Shown: positions 44,375 to 56,316, counted from the first letter of the stretch. The stretch: 64,000 nucleotides of DNA from Actinostola sp. cb2023 (GCA_033675265.1 JAUJYZ010000214.1:385001-449000); one strand, 5' to 3'. Made by a program: numbers and translations. Notes: a model not told the origin generated them from the sequence alone.

Positions 44375-46390
44375 GCTCAGCGGTCTCTCACAGCGTATAT
44401 AAGGGCTGAGCAACCATGCCCCATCGTCACTCGATAGTAAGCGTTGAGCAGCGAACAGTGTCGTCTTCACAAAGGTCTACATTTAATGCTTCTACCAGTT
44501 TATGTCTTCCCAACGTCCCGCTCCATAATTTCAAGCGAGCAACCCTTCTGGACTTCAAGTCGTCGATGTTCGTGGCTTTCTCTATTCTCTACTTTAATTC
44601 AACGGTTCCACTGCTTTCCCCGCTCGTTCAGGACGCTGGCCTCGTGTCAAGCTTCTTCATATTCGCTCGTCCAGGTTCTGCATGGAAGGTTCTAATGGTG
44701 TGGTGGTCATTCTATTAGGGAATACGTGGACTTGTAGGTATAAACGGTTTGGTTCTTATCGCGGTTTTATTTGCTTCAGAGTTGTTTACCGTTCTTGGTT
44801 AGCTCCACGTGGCCGTTGTGTTGTGGTCATGTCATTATTCCTGGTGGCTTCCGCCCACTTCTTTCTATTCCCCTCACGCGGGTTGCCTAGTTATTTTAAT
44901 CGTTTATTTCTGCTCTTTTTTTGTCTCGGGTCTCTGTAACATGGTTATTTGCAGGTTATTTTACTTTGCTTTAGTTTGGGCTGCTTGGCATTTGCATATT
45001 TGTTCTCGTCGCCATTCCACGTGTTACGCTCGCTTTCACATGCCTTCATAATTAGCTCCCATTGTGTTCCTTTTCTCACTTGCATTAAGGAATGTTTATC
45101 ACGCGTTTTCGATATTGTAGTCATAAACTTTGCTGTTTACTATTTTGTCTATATTTTCGTTTCTTTTAGGCTCAGTTGTTCCGCCCGTGTAGCTCAGTGG
45201 TTTATCCAGATTGTCGCGGTGTGTCAATATGTGAACTGGTCGGGAAATTCCAGATTGTCGCGGCACGTGAGTCCGCATGTTAACTGGTCGGGAAATTCCA
45301 GATTGTCGCGGCACGTGAGTCCGCATGTTAACTGATCGGGAAATTCCAGATTGTCGCGGCACGTGAGTCCGCATGTTAACTGGTCGGGAAATCCCAGATT
45401 GTCGCGGCACGTGAGTCCGCATGTTAACTGGTCGGGAAATTCCAGATTGTCGCGGCACGTGAGTCCACATGTTAACTGGTCGGGAAATTCCAGATTGTCG
45501 CGGCACGTGAGTCCGCATGTTAACTGGTCGGGAAATTCCAGATTGTCGCGGTTGGTCCGCCTGTTTACTGGTCGTTTCCAGTTATGGTTGCGGTCGTTCC
45601 GCCTGTTTTGTTGGTCGTTCTTGATCGTTGCGATCGTTCCGCCTGTTTTCTGCCCGTACCAGGTACTGTTGCGGTCGTTCCGCCGCTTTACTCGTTTGTC
45701 CAGATTGATGCGATTGTCTCGCCCGTTCACTGGTCGTTTCATGTCTGTTATTTCATATGTCGCTGTCTTATATGGATGGGCTTACGTTGTTTATGCCTTT
45801 AACAGGGGCCCTTGGAGCGCGAATTTAAGGACAATATATTGTAGCTCCTCTGCTCGAGGCTTGATGTCATTATTGGCCGGAGAGCCTTTGTTAGTCATTA
45901 AAGTTTGTTGACCATGAAATGTTGGGTTGCCATAGTGATTTAAGCATGTTTTATTTATTTATTTATATTTATCGCTTTCCCTCCTCCACCACCCTGGGTG
46001 TAACAGTGCTTGCAGGCGAGTCTTATTCCCTTTCGGTTCCACCGAACGGCAGGGCTTTTATCCCCTGGGCTGGCCCTTTCCCCACCCATATGTTGCCTTA
46101 GTCCCCCGACTGGGAGATCTGAAGGTGCTTTGATCCTTTGAAGGTTACTGTCCGAACCCTCGTGGGTCACCTGGGAAGGGCCTACTCCCAATTTATCCCA
46201 GGGGATAACAGAATATAATTGATCATGCTATTCGTGTTGAAGCAAACTCAACGTCTGTGCTTTCTTTAGGTTTGAGTGTTGGGTCTCTTGGGCCAGTTCT
46301 TTCGATCGGTTGAGTCTCCTTTGTTGTCGGCTACCAATTTCCCCATAACTTAGCCATTATAGAGCGGGGAAGACCGCTGAGAATAGGATA
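44375..46390. mobile_element. ~2-kb insertion with imperfect inverted ends and internal TATA box
   Basis: It splits block D from block A. The flanks are CTAT (44371-44374, 46391-46394). GCTCAGCGGTCTCTC at the left and GAAGACCGCTGAG near the right are inverse, but the right end has nine extra bases. TATATAAGGGC at 44396-44406 could be a promoter. It contains a 48-bp array. No reverse transcriptase, integrase or transposase is seen in any frame, so the superfamily is unknown. Confidence 0.6.
45230..45560. repeat. 48-bp minisatellite
   Basis: Seven units of CATGTTAACTGGTCGGGAAA followed by TTCCAGATTGTCGCGGCACGTGAGTCCG. Related half-units (CTGGTCGTTTCCAG, GTTGCGGTCGTTCCGCC) continue degenerately to about 45740. 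The unit is a codon multiple, so long frames on both strands are spurious. Confidence 0.92.
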
Positions 46391-46797
46391 CTATAATAAC
46401 GGCTAAGCGGTTAATTTTTTTAAATTAATATTTTGCTCTTTAAAACCGCTCAAAATTTACAAATGTTAATCTCGACATTTTGCAACGATAGAAAAGAGAA
46501 GAAAAAAACCCGGTAAGAGTCGAACCCGGGTCGCTGGCGTCGTGGTCCAGCGTACATTTCCAGAGGGCTACGTTAGTCAATAAATTTCCATAACAATACC
46601 CGTTACACGATAGACTACTAAATTTACACTCGAAATCAATCGGAAGTACAGATAGCTTGAAGTGGTAAGGGGCAGTCATTTAGGACTAGGATACGACTGT
46701 TCCCTCCCTCTTTGACTACTTCGCTGATTGTGTACTACCCGATAGCGAGGCTGAAATCTTCGTCCTATACACTCGTATTTAGTGGGTTTTGGTCCCC

Positions 46798-47186
46798 GAG
46801 GGGGACTCCCTTATAAAAGGGGGTAGGGATGCTCGTCGGAAATTTTGGAAATGACCGGCCCAAAAAAGGACCGGAGTCTTGTCTTGGTGGGCGTGGCAGC
46901 GAATATTTTTACCCCTAAAAGGGACCAATTTAAAAAGTCATTTTAATAGTATAAAAGACACTAGCATCAAACGCCTTCCACTCTTACAAGTTTAAGAAAA
47001 CGTTGTCATATAAATCTTTAAGCTATTTTTAAAGAACGTTTTTAAATATCGCTGTTGATTGAATACCCTAAAAGGGACCGGAAAACTCTATTGGTGGTCA
47101 TTTTTATTTCTGACACCCTAAGTGGGACCAAAACACGAACAAAAACGCTAAAAGGGACGACGAGCATCCCCGCCACTTTGGTATCG

Positions 47187-47242
<56 letters not shown>

Positions 47243-47244
47243 GG
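46798..47244. mobile_element. Homopolymer-ended TIR element, C50 tract
   Basis: The left end GGGGGACTCCCTTATAAAAG, then GGATGCTCGTCGGAAAT; the right end GACGAGCATCCCCGCC, then GGAGT followed by 50 consecutive C (47191-47240) and GGGG. The interior shows CCTAAAAGGGACC-type repeats in both orientations. It resembles the elements at 8971 and 4812. Confidence 0.8.
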
Positions 47245-47451
47245 TTTTTTGGTTCGGGTGAATTTTGATGTGTGGGCCCAAAATGCGCAAAATGACTCAA
47301 AACCTCAAAAAAACTACACAGGAGGCTTGAACAACTATTATTCTTTATTTCTAGTAATGTTCTAGAGAACGATGTAGTAAAAGAATGCTTTTGAGAAACG
47401 ATGTATCGAACTCATACAAATGAACGTTGAACTACACCACAGGAATCCCAA

Positions 47452-47476
47452 TAATAATAATAATAATAATAATAAT
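47452..47476. repeat. (AAT)n microsatellite
   Basis: AATAATAAT repeat immediately after ACCACAGGAATCCCA, as at 10670-10710, where the same motif also precedes (ATT)n. Confidence 0.9.
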
Positions 47477-47996
47477 CTTTATTTTAAGTGGGTATACAAA
47501 TACAGCAATACAATAATCATGCAACGACTACAACTGACACCGATGAAACACGATAAAAACGTTGAGGTTGGGAGGCCTGTGATTGGATGCATTCATTTTC
47601 GCTACAGAAAAAAAGACAGAATCAGTTTCACCCTATATAACATATATATGAATATGACTGATGTTGTTCGCTCTTCAGCGGGATGTGTTCAAGTCCAATA
47701 TTGTCAAATAATGAAATTTAATAAATTACGTCATCAATCACTCGGTTTGTAGAATGAACATCTGCTAGTCATACTTGTGAGTATTGCCAGAGCGCAGCAC
47801 CCGAGTTTACTCGGATACCGATCATCACTAATTAGTAGAAATGTTAGATACAGAAGACTTTATTTAAAGAGGGTGACACGTGACAGTATAGAAGTAAACT
47901 GATAAACTTGTGGCCCTAACAAAAACTCAAAAAGAAAATAAATAAATAAATAAATATATATAATATACAAAATATGTAAAACTATAAAGTTGTTGT

Positions 47997-47997
47997 C

Positions 47998-48032
<35 letters not shown>

Positions 48033-48036
48033 AGTG

Positions 48037-48123
<87 letters not shown>
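47997..48123. repeat. (ATG)n-(ATT)n microsatellite
   Basis: About 10 ATG/GAT repeats followed by about 28 ATT repeats. Poly-Asn/His and poly-Ile frames here are artefacts. Confidence 0.97.
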
Positions 48124-48717
48124 GCTACTGACTGATATATGCACAAGGATGTTTTCTTTCCATTTTCTTGTTCGTGCACTTTGCCGGTTATTCTTGTTAG
48201 CATGCGTCAGTTTAACACTCTTTTCAATGTTTATGTCAAACTAAGTGATTGATTGACTGCCAAACTCAAGGATGCTTTCAGAGAAAGGAAATCTAGATAT
48301 TGGTATCACCTGACATCGTAATTTAATACAACGACCCATTGGGAATGACTGTATTCCACAAAGATGCATGTATCAGCTAGAGATTCTGGTGGGAAAATGC
48401 TGCGCGGCTTTCTTTTCTAAAAAACAGTGAAGCACTGGTGAAAGGACGTGCCTTATTGCATGCAAAGTGTCGCGAAAACATTCACAGCGCGATGACCACG
48501 TAATGACTTCTTGTAAAGCGTCTTAACAAGCGATGACCACGTATGTAACGACTCTTTGTAAAGCGTCCTCAGTAACAAGCGAACAAGAGCTGATGGTGAG
48601 TATCTTACAAGGGTGAATAGATCAAGCTATGGTGGTCGAACTGTTGTTTTTTCACCACTCCACCTCATGGAACAGGTCAAGAAACCGATTAAAACTTATT
48701 TAAATGTTGTTTGACTT

Positions 48718-48860
48718 AGAGTGCTATTTAGAAAAGCGTGAAATAGTACTAACTTTAAATAGTACTAAATAGTGCTATTTCTATTGTTTTCTATTGTTTC
48801 ATTAGTGCTATTTAGTACTAATTAGTTATTTAGTTTTCAAGCTTTTCTAAATTGCACTCT
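48718..48860. mobile_element. 143-bp MITE (family 1, copy 3)
   Basis: Same family as at 16041 and 23196. The flanks are TA on both sides when borders are taken as GAGTGC...GCACTC. Confidence 0.9.
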
Positions 48861-49422
48861 AGTTTTATCTGAGAGAAGTTCTCACTATTATACACAATAA
48901 GATAATTTATACAGTTATAGTAATAGAGTAATTATTTTTATTATTACTATAGGTTTATAATGACTGATATCGATTCCTTTGCGGATCGCCGCTTACCACA
49001 ATTTTTCAAACCAAACCGATACTGACAAATGAAGATGCAAATCAGTCATCCTTTACCTCTCTATTCCCACCCAAACATGGTAGAAGAAGCTGGGAGTCGA
49101 CAAAAAGCTGATCCCCGGTCCATGGACCACCCCATGGACCACCCTATGGAAGTCAGTCACAGACGTACGTTGAATACTGTACTGATTTTTCTCCGTCCAA
49201 GACAGAGAGATCATCATCCCATTTTGAACCTCTAATATGTCCTTCTACACAGTAAAACCTTTAAATTTAGTCTTATTCTCTACGATTCAACTGACTGTTT
49301 ACTCTTTGGCGCCATCCGCCATTTTGTTCCATTGGGCATTTCCGTGCACTGAAATTGACATGGATGATATTTTAATAAATTTGAACATACGGCTTGGTCC
49401 TGTGTTGTTGTTAATATTTAAC

Positions 49423-49568
49423 GTCATTCTGAATGGTTTTTAGCCGTTTTAATTAGAGCAGTTTGCCCACCAGTAAACAAAGATAAGATAAGATAATCTT
49501 TCAGTTTACTGGTGGGCTAATTTTTCGAAAACTGCTCTAAAACGGCTAAAAACCACCCAAGAATGACC
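49423..49568. repeat. Inverted repeat/short MITE
   Basis: The arms GTCATTCTGAATGGTTTTTAG, then CCGTTTTAATTAGAGCAGTTT and CCCACCAGTAAAC return in inverse at 49505-49568 around an AGATAAGATAAGATAA centre. Confidence 0.75.
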
Positions 49569-49569
49569 C

Positions 49570-52500
49570 GTTTTCATTCAGATTGAAAAGGTACAATACT
49601 GACTTGGATGGACAATGTATTTAGACACGGGAAATTCAACAACATTACATGAATGCCGTGTTAAAAATACATATATACATATATACAGTCACAAGTCATT
49701 TTCAGTTAAAGTATTTACAAATGTAGAAATTAAACACGAGGACGCACTATAAAAGGGCATCGCTCCGCCCACAATTTTCTGAATAATAATGAGTTTCAAT
49801 ATGGCGGACAATGGTTGAACATGGCTGAACAACGGGGTAAAATCATTTTCTTAATAAAGGCACGTTTCAACAGCAAAGTCAATGAAGAAATTGTAAAGTT
49901 ACGTCTAAAACAGTTATAATAAACGGACGTTTCAATATTTTTCGTATTCGGTAGTTATCTATACGACTTTCAGTCGCACCACGCGTACGAAGCATGTTTT
50001 GAATTTCGCGCGCCAAGTATCGGCAACAATCAACATCCGTACTTCTTATCCAGACCTACAAATTCATGAAGTGAAATCCTCTTTGCCTGTAATAAGCATT
50101 TCCAAGCATATAACTATGCTCGGTCATTTCTACATAAAGCGACAAGAGTATTGTTTTCATTACACAACTGAGTTACGTTCGTCTTCGTCGTCACCATAAC
50201 AAGACTCGAACAACGTCGTTCGCCGCGAAGGCGTCTTGTTACGAGGTAAATGTGTCGAGCATTTGTACATCTCTATACTTTTATGGTTAAGGCCGGTAAG
50301 GTTTCGAAACCTAGCTATGCTGTGAATATATTTAATTCGCAAGTGGCATTCCCATGTCTTGGCGGGTAAATTTTAGGATAACCTACGAAAGAAACGATAA
50401 GCAGAATACTAGAGCCGTGCGACTTCAAAACGGCTAACGGTCCCAGTTCAAAGTACCAAAATTTTATTTTACCAAAGTGAAAAGTGATAGTGAATTGTAC
50501 AACAAAAATTATCCATGTGCGTTTGACTTATAGGGCTTGCAGTTCTTAAGATCCTCTCCCTGTGACGTTTCGGTAGATTTGATTGACAGATCCAACGATT
50601 TGCCCTCGTGTTTTTATTAGGTAATTGAACGCTGGTTTATCGCGGTGAATAGTAAGATTGTTGACAAGTTAAAAACGCACTCAGCGAATCATTTTGTTAT
50701 CTTTCGTAAGAGCAATTACATACGTACATTGGAATTTAATTTATAATATTTTGAAATATAAAAATCCATCTTTTAAAGAACAGGAATTTCTCCTCACAAG
50801 CAACAGAAGTAGCTGACGACAAAGCCTATACATGTGGACACGACATGGTGCTGGCATGCGTAATTAAATAACATTTGCCCTCAAACGGAAAGCACTGTAG
50901 ACTGATGACTTATTTCCCGTCCGTTTTTCACAATACTAAAAGTAATATTTATCATAAGTCTCACAAGACTGTCGGCTGTACTTGTTCAATGATAAAGGTC
51001 AGTTGGTTATTACTTAGTTGGCTATATAATTACTGACTTGTTAACGGACAGATACGATTTGATTTACTTGATTTGGTCATTATTATTCCATACAACTATC
51101 GACAGAAGGTGAGTGAATTCAGTTTGCTGCCTGAGATACGCAAAGAGAGGCGGTGTTGGACAGTATTCAGCGTATATTGTTAGGGAAGTGTTTGGTTAGG
51201 CCTTGCTTACTTTGTATATCAGTTACAAGTACACGTACAAATAATTGTTCATTATCAGTTATGGCATCTCATCGAATTACTTACGGCAACAGATCGCACA
51301 GATTAAAATAAACTGACTACTCACGAAAACTAATTGATCCTAATTGCCTTTCGGCTTACAAACATATATACGTGAACTGACAATAAAGAACGAAAACCAC
51401 ACAAAAGAACGTTGCTTGTATCACTGATAACTGTGGTAACGTTGCTACTGATAACTGTGGTAACGTTGCTACTGATAACTGTGGTTAGCAATGAGTTGGT
51501 CTAATTTGACCCACACTTAGTTTTAATGAGAAATGAACAAAGTTAAAATTCTCGCTGCCCTTTACCGCAATCATTGGTCGACACACGTATCGTTCACACG
51601 CCACCACTTACATACGTCACAACCCTACGGCAAAACTCGATGACGCCCTCTTTCAGTTCGTTCAGTTAGTATTGCCCCTTGTCGGGCTTGTGTTCTGTCA
51701 TCACGTCTGACTTACTACAAGAAACCAATCCGCTGGTGTGTGCAGCAAACAGCTGTTGGAAGTCCGCTTATAACAAACAAAGATCGAATTGCTAGTCAGT
51801 AATCATTAGTTGTCGAGTTGAAGAACTGAGATCAAAATCGAGGGTACAAAATCACATGTAAGTATACATTTATAAACAGAATTGATCAGTAACTAATGAA
51901 CTGTTCAACCGTACACGCAGTCATTCTTCTGTTAAATCAGACACGTAATGTTTAAACAGACGTTTGATAAGAAACTAGAGAACCTAAAAGCCATTGAGTA
52001 CTTTAAAAGCAACCTTTTTAAAAGTAAGGGTTTTATGAACCCTACTTGTAGTATTCCCCGGCACCACTAGATGTCTAATGCGCTTCCTAGCGAAGCGGGT
52101 CTTTTAATGTAATAATTATAGTACGGTAAATATTTCAATATATAAAATTATCAAAGCTATTGTTTTGCATATTCAAATTATGTAAAGTAGTTTCAATCAT
52201 CGTGACTCAACACTTCATATACACCGTTTATATTCATTATCGTGTGTGACGTCATGGTCGTTGACAAGATGTAAGGAAATGGTATTAGACGCAGTGTTTG
52301 CTGTTCGAATCCTTTAATGAATGAAAGAGTGTGGATTTCCGCGATCCTTGTCACATTCTGTTGTTTCATTCGTTATAGATTTATTGCAGAAATCCACATA
52401 CGATGACACCAATCACGGATGCACCTGTCACACACAAAAGCCGATTTTGACATCATAACAGAAAAGTTAATAAAAGAATCGTCTAATTAGCTGACTTTCG

Positions 52501-53210
52501 TTGAGAGTAAGATAGAATCAACTTTCATTGATAATGATGTTTAAAGAAACCTTTGGTTTTTCTAGACAACCATAGAGAAACTCCCGTCGCCGGGGACGGA
52601 AATCGCTAAGTAATGCACTGAAGAAGTGCTAAACTGTCCAAACTAAAAACAGAAGAACGATTGAGTTGATCACTTGGACGTGTTCAGCGCTGATGTATTT
52701 GTTGTTGAAAAAAAAAAAGACTTTCAATTTCGTCAACCAGATCGAATCGAAAATGGTGGGTATTATCGTGTAACTAGATCAGATCTATCATACTTCAAAT
52801 TAGAGGCATAACACACTGACATACTAACTCCTCATGATTGTAAGCTGCTCGGCTGCCGTAGGCGCCTTCATATGCAGCCCGAAAAAGTCCTCCATCGGTT
52901 GTAAAGCGCATTGAGACAACATTGAGACAATGTGAAATGCGCTATATAAGAACCGATTTATTATGATCAGTATTATATCATATATATATATATATTTACC
53001 ATCCAGTGCATGGTCTATCGCAAATCCTGTAATCTGATATAAGATTGGTTCGCTACTAGTGGCCGGCTATCAGTTCATAGACCCCGAGTAGAAGTAAATA
53101 AATAAAATGGCCGCTTAATTCGTCGTCGCGTTTTGTTAATCAGGGGTTTCGGAGGAGTTTCTCGACGAATTATGGTCTGTTGCTTGTTTCTGTCATTTTC
53201 TACTGACCTA
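49570..53210. other. Long stretch without a recognised gene
   Basis: I found no conserved domain or splice-consistent exon. Minor contents: a 24-bp x3 tandem repeat (ACTGATAACTGTGGTAACGTTGCT, 51423-51490); a CRE-like TGACGTCA at 52247-52254; and a repeat-element tail at 52900-52975 (GTAAAGCGCATTGAGACAAC ... GCGCTATATAAGAACC). Open frames of 60-70 codons around 50000-50340 have no family resemblance. Confidence 0.5.
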
Positions 53211-53369
53211 CTGGATGGTTTCTGCTAAAACAATTAGACTACTCGTTGTCGTTTTCCATTGCCTCATAGAAACCTCGAACTCGTACATCGCCGGAACTCG
53301 TAGTGTAATTGTTAAATATACCGAAGTCTATATATATATATTTAACAACCTTATTAATCTTTGTGCTTT

Positions 53370-54263
53370 GATTCCTAACATATGGAATAATTGCTTGCGG
53401 TACGTTATCCGACTACTCTTCAGTCAGTATAGTTATATTTTACAGAAAAAGGCTTTAATGACATTCTCAAGATTTGATGAACAATTATTTAATATTTATT
53501 TAAAAATCTTAACATCATTAAACGACATGATCTTGTGTTCTATCATTAAACGACATGATCTTGTGTTCTATCATTAAACGACATGATCTTGTGTTCTATC
53601 ATTAAACGACATGATCTTGTGTTCTATCATTAAACGACATGATCTTGTGTTCTATCATTAAACGACATGATCTTGTGTTCTATCATTAAACGACATGTCG
53701 GATCTTGTGTTCTATCATTAAACGACATGATCTTGTGTTCTATCATTAAACGACATGATCTTGTGTTCTATCATTAAACGACATGATCTTGTGTTCTATC
53801 ATTAAACGACATGATCTTGTGTTCTATCATTAAACGACATGATCTTGTGTTCTATCATTAAACGACATGATCTTGTGTTCTATCATTAAACGACATGATC
53901 AGTCTTGTGTTCTATCATTAAACGACATGTGATCTTGTGTTCTATCATTAAACGACATGATCTTGTGTTCTATCATTAAACGACATGATCTTGTGTTCTA
54001 TCATTAAACGACATGATCTTGTGTTCTATCATATTGCAATCTTTATGTTTAAGTTTCATCATCAAATCCAGTTACCGTTTTTGCAACCTTTTTCACACCA
54101 GTTGATCAAATACATAAATATAGCACAAGATTTGCAACCATGGCATGCATTGTACTTAGAGCTAGAATCAATTCAGCCGGGTAAATTTAACATTAGATTT
54201 CAAGGCCACGTGATTTGGAATTCAATCAAAGATCATAAAATTTACCTGCCTAAGTCAGATTAA
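53370..54263 (+). pseudogene. LINE ORF2 C-terminal fragment split by an internal minisatellite
   Basis: Before the array the frame reads SYILQKKALMTFSRFDEQLF, the RT-thumb segment seen in many non-LTR elements. After it comes FMFKFHHQIQLPFLQPFS ... GKFNIRFQGHVIWNSI with a stop at 54261-54263, matching the usual C-terminus (F-x-G-x-x-I/L-W-N). The two parts fit end to end once the repeat is ignored. No palm domain lies upstream in the window. Confidence 0.7.
53523..54033 (+). repeat. 28-bp minisatellite inside the LINE fragment
   Basis: About 18 near-identical units of ACATGATCTTGTGTTCTATC plus ATTAAACG. Three units carry small insertions or substitutions (ACATGTCGGATC, GATCAGTCTTG, ACATGTGATC). 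The unit is not a codon multiple. Confidence 0.97.
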
Positions 54264-54772
54264 ATACATATTAGCTGATGGCGAAACTTCTTCTTCTTCT
54301 TTTTTCTGCCGAAACTGTTTTCTCCACCGTCTCTCTCTTCCTAGTTTTCTAGTTCATTATTATTATTATTAATTGCTGACGCAGCGAGCGAGCCTGAGCG
54401 AGCGAGCAAGGAAGCAATTCTAATTCATTCACATAGGCAGAAAAAATCTCGATTTTTACCCGGCATGCAGTTTCCAAGAACCATCATGCAATTCTCAAGA
54501 ACCATCATGCTTTTCGCACCAACTCCTACATACGCTATAGCCTGAAGTGAGTTGTTTTTGCGATGTCGTGCCCAAAATATGTGTCCCTAATTAATTTGTA
54601 CATGTGTATGTTTCTTTAGCCGGTATATCCTGACTCGTAAGCCCATCAGATACCGTATCTTGTGCTTTTCGTGGGAATTGTGTAGTTGAAGATCACCGTA
54701 TTTGAACTGACTAGTGCCGGCTGACCGTGTGTCAGTTTCACGTGTGAATATTCGCATTGAAATCTCAACTAG
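54264..54772. other. LINE 3' flank and intergenic sequence
   Basis: Pyrimidine-rich sequence, then an ATT microsatellite near 54357-54371 and GAGCGAGCGAGC repeats. No gene recognised. Confidence 0.4.
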
Positions 54773-55404
54773 ACGCTCATAGAGCGTTAATTCGGCGTGT
54801 AGGATGATCAGCTGGAACTCCAGGCAATCTCTAGCCCACATCCTCTGTTTTTGTCTAATAGTTTTGGCAAAATTGTTTTGGGCCGTTAATTTTTAAGCGT
54901 TGGGCTTCCTGTGGTACGCTCAATTGTATTTTGTACTGACTGCAGTTCGATTTTCGCTTCAGGAATGGGTTTTAAGAATATCGAATTCCTAATGACACTC
55001 AAGATATAAAGATTAGTAGTTGTTTGAGTGCTGTGAGGTGTTTAATTTAGGATAAGAGGTCTATTTAGTGTGTTTTGGGATCGATATATTTTGAGTGCTC
55101 ACAAGGCAGCAAGTCGTGCAAGTCCCGTAATCGATCACTTGGTTTCAGCCGAAAATATAATACTTTCTCGATTCGCTCAATCAAGAGCTTTTGATATGTA
55201 ATAGAATGGCAACCTATCAGTATTCTGACCTGCTTTCAGGTCGGTTACTCCGCTAACGGACCAGGAAATCGATTTTTTTTTCGAACGCTCTTCCTCTAGT
55301 GGGCTTCCCGGCTGTAGCCGGGATCGGAATGGACATTTCTAACACTAAAAAGCCTATTTTAAAACTCGGCGTCTGCCACAGGCAGTCCACGCCGAGTAAT
55401 TAGA
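54773..55404. mobile_element. Helentron-like element with hairpin ends, copy C
   Basis: The left end GACGCTCATAGAGCGT followed by ATTCGGCGT; the right end is the hairpin ACTCGGCGT-ctgccacaggcagtcc-ACGCCGAGT followed by AATTA. Same architecture as copies A and B, but the stem sequence differs. An extra hairpin, CCCGGCTGTAGCCGGG, lies at 55307-55322. Confidence 0.55.
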
Positions 55405-55602
55405 AGTAATATATTAGTTATTCATAAGCTATCCACTTTTTCAAATAGACAAATACTATTCAAAACAAAGAAAGGTAGACTCGCCTAATAATTTGCATAC
55501 TTGTCACTTTTGATAAAACAAAACATTTCATAACTGGCTAGACACTCACTCAGTTTTGTTGTCCAGTTTTGTTACTTTGCATCTAATATACACTGACAGC
55601 TA

Positions 55603-56024
55603 ATAGGCCATATGCACTAACGGGTCACGTGACCCAACTTTCTCAAATCAAGCAGCAGTGTCAAAATGAACTCCAGAAATGAAAAGAGCAGCTCGATATT
55701 ACTGAGTAAGAAGGCGAAATTTCAGGTCATAACGTCTGACACAGGAGAAATGACATGAAATATAAAATCGAGTGTTTTCTAATAATTTGTTTGGAAAATG
55801 CATTGGATGGCATTTTTTGCCATCCAGCACATTTTGGCATACGAATCTTAATAAAATTTGCAATTTTATATTTCATGCCATTTCTGCTGTGTTAAACATT
55901 ATAAGCTGAAATTTCGCCCTCTTACTAATATGGAGCTGCTCTTTTCATTTCTGGAGTTCATTTTGACACTGCTGCTTGATTTGAGAAAGTTGGGTCACGT
56001 GACCCGTTAGTGCATATGGCCTAT
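55603..56024. mobile_element. 422-bp palindromic MITE, TA target duplication
   Basis: Arms of more than 150 bp begin ATAGGCCATATGCACTAACG and include GGGTCACGTGACCC. TA flanks (55601-55602, 56025-56026). The unoccupied sequence (CTGACAGTTAATTAGTAGTG type) is visible in the other arm of the host element near 57525. Confidence 0.85.
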
Positions 56025-56316
56025 TAGTAGTGTCCAGGTTTATTGGAACTCACTCTAAGCTCTCCGGCACCAACTCTTATCCACAACTACTATAAACAAT
56101 GCATTCACCGTCAGCATTCACTGCTGTTAGGTAGCCTAGTAATATTATTATCTTCTTTTTTGAATGTTTGTGCGTTTAATGTCGTTTGTGCGTTGTACCT
56201 CCGACATTAGCTCAATTTATTCAAATTCTATAACTAATATATCTGTAATCTGGCCCTAAGGCATTTTTAACTTCTTAGTTATTTCTCAGTCAGTACCTTA
56301 TAAATATTAGTTATTA

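Larger units (their letters stand above)
34201..46770. repeat. Composite tandem duplication (blocks D-A-B-C) riddled with insertions
   Basis: Block A (from TAACGGCTAAGCGGTTAAT) occurs at ~34309, 38815 and 46392; block B (from GGACTAGGATACGACTGTTC) at ~34618, 42671 and 46682; block C, a 54-bp array, at 35805-37921 and 43404-43745; block D (from ATAGCATTTGACAGCAACCG) at 37922-38540 and 43746-44370, nearly identical. The order D-A-B-C is kept in all copies. Between blocks lie elements private to one copy, listed separately. Block A contains a tRNA-like B box (minus strand CCCGGGTTCGACTC). No host gene is recognised. Confidence 0.85.

Noticed and set aside
45184..45212. tRNA A-box-like GTGTAGCTCAGTGG
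   Set aside because: No B box or cloverleaf follows; the sequence leads into the 48-bp minisatellite.
44375..46390. Solo LTR of a retrovirus-like element, suggested by length and TATA box
   Set aside because: The ends are inverted rather than TG...CA direct repeats, and no primer-binding site or coding region is seen.
48955..49150. Possible exon (MTDIDSFADRRLPQFF ... NEDANQSSFTSLFPPKHG)
   Set aside because: An acceptor-like TATAG precedes it, but stops interrupt the frame and I recognise no family; possibly a decayed exon but unsupported.
53523..54033. Regular 28-bp repeat resembling a CRISPR array
   Set aside because: Units are head to tail with no spacers, the genome is animal, and the array lies within a LINE ORF.
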